9,667 nucleotides of DNA from an uncultured bacterium. Its GTDB lineage: Bacteria > Actinomycetota > Aquicultoria > SKW223. Positions 5,987 to 9,667 of this stretch are shown here, one piece after another. The DNA lies in the NCBI GenBank assembly GCA_938042205.1, contig CALIRS010000167.1, positions 1 to 9,667 on the forward strand, written 5' to 3'. The notes below the pieces were generated by a model. The model was not told the origin of the DNA and searched no databases. It worked only from the letters and a program-made list of their open reading frames with translations. How positions within the stretch are numbered: the stretch's first letter is position 1; the number at the start of each line of letters is the position of its first letter. The position numbers were made by a program, and so were the translations under genes.

Positions 5987-7141
5987 ATGGAAAAGCTTGA
6001 AATCTTGTTTCAGATTTTAACAGCTTTTGCAGTAGCCCGCCTTCTGGGGCGCTTTTTCATCCGCTTTGGCTTACCGTCTATCATCGGAGAGCTTGCCGCA
6101 GGTGCCATTCTCGGTCCAAAACTTCTAAACATTATCGGGCACTCTCAATTTATGGAATCATTCTCCGAGTTAGGTCTCATAATTCTTCTTTTCGTAGCCG
6201 GTCTCAAAACTCACCTCCATGAGCTTTTTGAAGTTCAAAAATCAGCAGTCAAGGTTGCTTTCCTTGGATTATTGTTCCCATTTATTCTTGGTTATCTCTG
6301 CGTAATTCCTTTTGGCTATCCGCTAGCTGAAAATCTTTTTGTAGCTACCGCATTGGTTGCTACATCTGTGGGAATAACAGTTAGAGTCCTCGAGGAACTT
6401 GGATACTCGACTAGAAAATCGGTGAAGATAATACTTGGGGCTGCAGTTTTAGATGACATCTTAGGGCTTATAGTGCTTGTGGTAGTCAAAGGAATAGCTT
6501 TAGGAAAAACAAACTTTGCAGAACTTATATTGCTTGCCATAGAAGCTTTTCTATTCGTAGGAATCATCGGATATTTTGGACCAAAGCTTGTAAGGAAGCA
6601 TCGTCCATCTGTATTCTCAAAGCTTTCGCCAGAATTTCTTTTTGAAATTTCCGTAGTGTTGATGCTGGCTCTTTCATTCTTAGCTGAATACATAGGGCTC
6701 GCAGCAATCGTTGGTGCCTTTCTTGCAGGATTGACGCTTTCCGACCTCAAGGAATTCGCCAAAATACAAGAGCGGTTTGTTTCCCTTTCCTGGTTCTTTG
6801 TTCCTTTCTTTTTCGTACTGATGGGTACTTATATAGATATAGAAGCATTTTCAAAGCCAATCGTACTTCTGGAAACACTGGTATTTACAGGAGTTGCCCT
6901 GATTAGTAAGTATTTTGGAAGCTATCTGGGGGCGCTGGAAGAAAAAACCCAGGTTGCACGCGAGGTAGGAGTTGGGATGATTCCTCGCGGTGAAGTGGGA
7001 ATAGTAATTGCAGGAATCGCACTTGCAGCTGGAGCTATCGATATCAACGTTTACACCAGCGTCATTGGAATGGTAGTGATGACCACAGTTCTTTCTCCTT
7101 TTCTTATCAAATACGTTTACACTGCTGGAAAAGGATATTAG
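5987..7141 (+). CDS. CPA2-family sodium(potassium)/proton antiporter
   Basis: The protein is 384 aa with GGAG five bases before the ATG. It is hydrophobic throughout with about 12-13 predicted helices. Family markers are clear: LPSIIGELAAGAILGP (29-44), the substrate-site pair D156-D157 in AAVLDDILGLIVL, the unwound-helix region ATSVGITVRVLEELG (125-139), K308 in helix 10, and MIPRGEVGIV (331-340). The D-D pair and the Lys are the pattern of electrogenic NapA/NhaA-like exchangers. It lacks the cytoplasmic TrkA-N/RCK domain of KefB and KefC, so gating by glutathione or nucleotide is not expected. Likely roles are pH and sodium balance. Its 3' end meets the next gene tail to tail with one base between. 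Confidence 0.93.
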   Translation: MEKLEILFQILTAFAVARLLGRFFIRFGLPSIIGELAAGAILGPKLLNIIGHSQFMESFSELGLIILLFVAGLKTHLHELFEVQKSAVKVAFLGLLFPFILGYLCVIPFGYPLAENLFVATALVATSVGITVRVLEELGYSTRKSVKIILGAAVLDDILGLIVLVVVKGIALGKTNFAELILLAIEAFLFVGIIGYFGPKLVRKHRPSVFSKLSPEFLFEISVVLMLALSFLAEYIGLAAIVGAFLAGLTLSDLKEFAKIQERFVSLSWFFVPFFFVLMGTYIDIEAFSKPIVLLETLVFTGVALISKYFGSYLGALEEKTQVAREVGVGMIPRGEVGIVIAGIALAAGAIDINVYTSVIGMVVMTTVLSPFLIKYVYTAGKGY

Positions 7142-7142
7142 T

Positions 7143-8489
7143 TCAACGCGAAACTGGCTCTCCCGCAAGTACCACCAGATTGCGTCCGGAGACTTTGGCT
7201 TCATAAAGCGCATTATCTGCTTCTCTTATTACCTGTGATGCCTCATCTCCATCTTCGGGATATGACGCAATTCCTGCGCTCAAAGTTAGCTTGCGGAGCG
7301 GTAGAGCTTCTTCGCCCTCAAATCGTGTTTGTTCAATAGTAAGCCTGATTCGCTCGGCTACGATCTTTGCCTGCGGCTTGCTTGTTTCCGGGAGAACTAG
7401 CACAAACTCTTCTCCACCATATCTTGCAGGAATATCGCTTTCCCGGCAATGATTTCTCAAAATATTTGCTACTCTCCGTAGCGCTTCATCGCCTACAAGA
7501 TGCCCATTTGCGTCGTTGTATTTCTTGAAATGGTCAAGGTCAAAAATGATAATCGAAAGTTCTCTTTGCATTCTTTTAGCTTTAGCAATCTCCTGCCTGA
7601 GCCTTTCCTGAAAGTGGCGATAGTTGAAGATGCCTGTTAGCCCATCAGTGATTGCCAGCTCTCTTGCCTGTTCAATAAGCCTAAATTTTTGCAGAGCCAG
7701 GGCTGCTATTTGCGCAAAAAGAGCTAATGCCTTTCTCTCGTAATCTGTAAAAAAGCGAGGTCTAAAGTCATCAACATAGAGAATGCCGAGAAAACTACCA
7801 TTAACCCTTAAAGGTGCGGCTGCGAGAGACTTTATCCCCTCTTTTTTCAAGATTTCATTAATTTCAAAATCTACTCCAGTAAGATCTTCCACGGTAAAAA
7901 CATCCCCTTGAGACTCCATAATCTTCCTGGTAAGGCCGTTACTACGTGCTTTCCAGCTGCTTATGGACAAAAGATTCTTGCTGAATCCAGAGCTTGTAGC
8001 AAGAAAAAACCTCGTGTCTTTTTTATCATACAGGGCAAGGCTTCCTGCGGGGGCATCAACAACAATTTTTGCCATATTCACAATCGTAGATAGTACTTCG
8101 TTTTGATTTTCCTTTTTTAATAGATGCACGATTGCTTCATAAAGAGCCGAATAAAGTTTTGACTGGGCAGAGTAGTCAGAAACTACCGAGAATAGCAAAA
8201 GAGCGGACTCTCCTCCCATAACTTCCGCTGCCGGGAAAATATTTTTAAGTTCTTCACTAACTTTCGGATTGCCGGTAACATTCACCGCAATGTTTATCTT
8301 AGAAACTTTAATATCTTTAGCCGAAGTGAATGTCTCAACTTTTAGTTCTTTTGCAAGCTTTAGACCTGGAGCTTGAGGGTTGATATCGTAGATGCCAGCG
8401 AGTTCTACATAAGAAGACTCCGAAAATACCTCCAGTAGTTTGGAGCCACCGCGACCTGCACCTGCAATAAAAACCCTAAAAGTTTTCAA
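7143..8489 (-). CDS. Rossmann-GAF-GGEEF protein, predicted nucleotide-sensing diguanylate cyclase
   Basis: The protein is 448 aa starting at TTG (8489), with GGAGG ten bases and AGGA four bases upstream. Residues 1-100 look like a Rossmann domain: GAGRGG at 10-15 follows the first beta strand, D35 ends the second strand (IYD, an NAD rather than NADP type), and INIAVNVTGNP (65-75) resembles the third to fourth strands of dehydrogenases. A linker helix leads to a GAF domain (about 128-265). The C-terminal GGDEF domain has DGLTGIFNYR (282-291), FDLDHFK (316-322), the active loop GGEEF (358-362) and a product-inhibition I-site RESD (349-352) five residues before it. All look catalytically intact. 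No membrane helix is seen. I infer c-di-GMP synthesis tuned by NAD(H) or a related ligand; the ligand is not proven. Confidence 0.9.
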   Translation of the reverse strand: MKTFRVFIAGAGRGGSKLLEVFSESSYVELAGIYDINPQAPGLKLAKELKVETFTSAKDIKVSKINIAVNVTGNPKVSEELKNIFPAAEVMGGESALLLFSVVSDYSAQSKLYSALYEAIVHLLKKENQNEVLSTIVNMAKIVVDAPAGSLALYDKKDTRFFLATSSGFSKNLLSISSWKARSNGLTRKIMESQGDVFTVEDLTGVDFEINEILKKEGIKSLAAAPLRVNGSFLGILYVDDFRPRFFTDYERKALALFAQIAALALQKFRLIEQARELAITDGLTGIFNYRHFQERLRQEIAKAKRMQRELSIIIFDLDHFKKYNDANGHLVGDEALRRVANILRNHCRESDIPARYGGEEFVLVLPETSKPQAKIVAERIRLTIEQTRFEGEEALPLRKLTLSAGIASYPEDGDEASQVIREADNALYEAKVSGRNLVVLAGEPVSR

Positions 8490-8529
8490 TTTGTCCTTGC
8501 CTCCTCATTAATTTTGCTTTTTAAACAAC

Positions 8530-8946
8530 TTAAAACCGTCGTGCAACCCGCGAAATCGGATGTCCCTTAGCTTTAATTTCAAGCTCATTAAACCAGCCAA
8601 ATGGAGTTTTTTTAACCTCAAAATCTTCATTTTCAAGCTCTCTTTGAATCCTTTCCAATATTTTTATAGCTTTATCGGCAGGAGCAAGCTCAGAAAATAG
8701 GTGTGCAAACGGATGAATTACGATTTTTTTAACACCGATGCTTCTGCTATGAGAAACCAGAAATTGCGTAAAAGAGCTTATAACCTCTTCCTCTCTTCCC
8801 ACATCCTCCTTTTCAACCCCCATAAAAACAAGCAGACAATTGTCCATTTCTATCTCTCTTTCTTCTGGTTCTTCAAAAATTGGAGATCTTCCTTTTTCAG
8901 TGACTACACTTTTAAAATAAGTAAGATGCCAGAAGAGAGATCTCAT
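8530..8946 (-). CDS. free-standing archaeal-type threonyl-tRNA synthetase editing domain
   Basis: The protein is 138 aa with AGGAG six bases before the ATG. Its landmarks match the N-terminal editing domain of archaeal ThrRS (the D-aminoacyl-tRNA deacylase fold): a DNCLLVFMGVEK strand (35-46), HPFAHLFSELA (78-88), KTPFGWF (113-119) and KGHP (127-130). In archaea this domain clears Ser-tRNA(Thr). Here it is a whole protein with no synthetase part, so it would act in trans on mischarged tRNA, or has a related deacylase role. Bacterial ThrRS normally carries an unrelated editing domain, so this would be an added function. It lies 40 bp upstream of the Rossmann-GGEEF gene on the same strand, probably co-transcribed, and diverges from tRNA-Phe. 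The family call is strong; substrate specificity is inference. Confidence 0.85.
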   Translation of the reverse strand: MRSLFWHLTYFKSVVTEKGRSPIFEEPEEREIEMDNCLLVFMGVEKEDVGREEEVISSFTQFLVSHSRSIGVKKIVIHPFAHLFSELAPADKAIKILERIQRELENEDFEVKKTPFGWFNELEIKAKGHPISRVARRF

Positions 8947-8983
8947 TAAATTCTCCTTTAAAACAGCATAAGAAAGTTAACGA

Positions 8984-9012
8984 TTAGCTAAATCAGATAA
9001 TTCAGTTATAAT
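8984..9012 (+). promoter_or_regulatory. probable promoter of tRNA-Phe
   Basis: A consensus TATAAT (9007-9012) has 17 bp upstream the weak -35 TTAGCT. Initiation near 9019 gives a leader of about 21 nt before the mature tRNA. The 93-bp gap must also hold the promoter of the divergent editing-domain gene, which I could not identify. Confidence 0.45.
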
Positions 9013-9039
9013 ATTTTGCCATACTTATTTGACATATCC

Positions 9040-9115
<76 letters not shown>

Positions 9116-9139
9116 TAGATCGACCGCATGGTCATAAAG

Positions 9140-9162
9140 CTTTGTTCACTATAACAACAAAG
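9140..9162 (+). other. small inverted repeat between tRNA-Phe and greA
   Basis: CTTTGTT (9140-9146) and AACAAAG (9156-9162) form a perfect 7-bp stem with a 9-nt loop but no following T-run. It is more likely a processing or leader hairpin than a terminator, which leaves greA free to be read from the tRNA promoter. A 4-bp stem GACC-GCAT-GGTC sits at 9122-9133. Confidence 0.35.
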
Positions 9163-9180
9163 ATAACCAGGGAGAAATGA

Positions 9181-9654
9181 ATGGAAGACAGGATAATTCT
9201 TACAAAAGATGGTTATAAAAAACTTAAGAAAGAACTTGAAAAATTAAAAACCGTTGAGCGCAAGAAAATTGCTAAAATGCTTGAAGAAGCCAGAAGCCAC
9301 GGCGATTTTCGGGAAAATGCAGAATATGACGTTGCCAAAGACAAACAAGCCCACATAGAAACGCGGATTCTTCAACTTGAAAAGCTACTCAAAGAGGCTG
9401 AAATACATGATGAATCAAATAATGAACACGGTGTTGTTTGCGTGGGTTCACTGGTGACTATAAAAAACAAAAAAACAGGAGAAGAGTGCGTTTATAAACT
9501 GGTAGGGCACGGAGAAGCTGATCCTTCAAGCGGCTCAATTTCTATCGCCTCCCCCGTAGGAAAAGCGCTTTTAGGGAAAAGGGTTGGTGAAACGGTAAAC
9601 GTAGAAACTCCCTCAGGTAAAACCCAAATATCTATCCTGGGGGTCAGGTCTTGA
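9181..9654 (+). CDS. greA: transcription elongation factor GreA
   Basis: The protein is 157 aa, the normal GreA length (158 in E. coli), with GGGAGA five bases before the ATG. GreA enters the RNA polymerase secondary channel and stimulates cleavage of backtracked RNA. The N-terminal coiled coil spans about 12-75; its tip carries GDFRENAEYDVAKDKQ (41-56) with the two acidic residues D42 and E45 that hold the catalytic magnesium. The C-terminal FKBP-like domain includes VGSLVTIKNKKTGEE, SISIASPVGKALLGKRVGE and VETPSGK. The last four codons (Gly-Val-Arg-Ser) and the TGA lie entirely inside the dispersed 28-bp repeat, so the natural C-terminus has been replaced. It follows tRNA-Phe by 65 bp and may share its transcript. 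Confidence 0.96.
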   Translation: MEDRIILTKDGYKKLKKELEKLKTVERKKIAKMLEEARSHGDFRENAEYDVAKDKQAHIETRILQLEKLLKEAEIHDESNNEHGVVCVGSLVTIKNKKTGEECVYKLVGHGEADPSSGSISIASPVGKALLGKRVGETVNVETPSGKTQISILGVRS

Positions 9655-9667
9655 ATTGTGAATTTTG
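9640..9667 (+). repeat. 28-bp dispersed repeat, copy 2, overlapping the greA 3' end
   Basis: The sequence begins GGGGTCAGGTCTTGAATT and is identical to the reverse complement of 4067-4094 over 28 bases. It reaches the window edge, so its full length is unknown. Its first 15 bases are translated in greA frame as Gly-Val-Arg-Ser-stop. Confidence 0.85.

Noticed and set aside
6316..6762. 148-codon minus-strand open frame inside the antiporter gene
   Set aside because: It is a shadow of a well-conserved membrane protein with all key residues; its composition is Ser/Thr-rich as expected for antisense of hydrophobic codons.
9140..9162. Terminator between tRNA-Phe and greA
   Set aside because: The stem is AT-rich and not followed by a T-run, so it does not fit an intrinsic terminator; kept only as a small inverted repeat.

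Overview
The window is a moderately AT-rich bacterial chromosome segment. It has Shine-Dalgarno-led genes, tRNA genes with encoded CCA ends, a greA gene and a GGDEF-family signalling gene. Two 12-haem c-type cytochromes point to an anaerobic respiratory lifestyle with heavy haem investment. No outer-membrane porin or outer-membrane cytochrome gene is visible. I cannot fix the phylum. A single-membrane or deep-branching subsurface or thermophilic lineage is a guess, not a result.

Left part (1-3841, all minus strand). A lipoprotein of unknown family (3308-3841) is followed by a compact four-gene run: dodecahaem cytochrome A (2272-3216), dodecahaem cytochrome B (1070-2272, start fused to the stop of A as TAATG), a membrane-anchored TPR protein (334-1008), and a membrane-anchored NHL-repeat protein that runs off the left edge (1-327, TTG start). 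The cytochromes are collinear paralogues carrying 24 CXXCH motifs together. The run starts with a consensus TATAAT about 10 bases from the ATG, no Shine-Dalgarno sequence, and two 10-bp-phased direct repeats where the -35 should be. This suggests a leaderless, activator-dependent transcript. I infer a cell-surface or periplasmic electron-transfer module in which the TPR and NHL proteins act as assembly or docking scaffolds.

Middle (3842-5124). Three minus-strand tRNA genes (Asp-GUC, Val-UAC, Glu-UUC) are set in gene-poor DNA rich in repeats. The spacer directly 3' of tRNA-Glu holds a frameshifted relic of a four-helix-bundle (S23/23S rRNA intervening-sequence) protein. tRNA-Val is flanked by degenerate 8-bp arrays. 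One copy of a dispersed 28-bp repeat lies downstream of tRNA-Asp.

Right part (5125-9667). A YfcE-like metallophosphoesterase (minus) diverges from a CPA2-type sodium/proton antiporter (plus). The antiporter converges, 1 bp apart, on a Rossmann-GAF-GGEEF fusion (minus). Upstream of that and probably in the same operon is a free-standing archaeal-type threonyl-tRNA synthetase editing domain. Divergent from these are tRNA-Phe and greA. The second copy of the dispersed repeat, inverted relative to the first, begins inside greA and supplies its last four codons and stop.

The items most worth follow-up are the tandem dodecahaem operon, the nucleotide-fold/GAF/diguanylate cyclase fusion, the stand-alone tRNA editing domain, and the palindromic GGGGTCAGGTCTTGA-type repeat family with its intrusion into greA.
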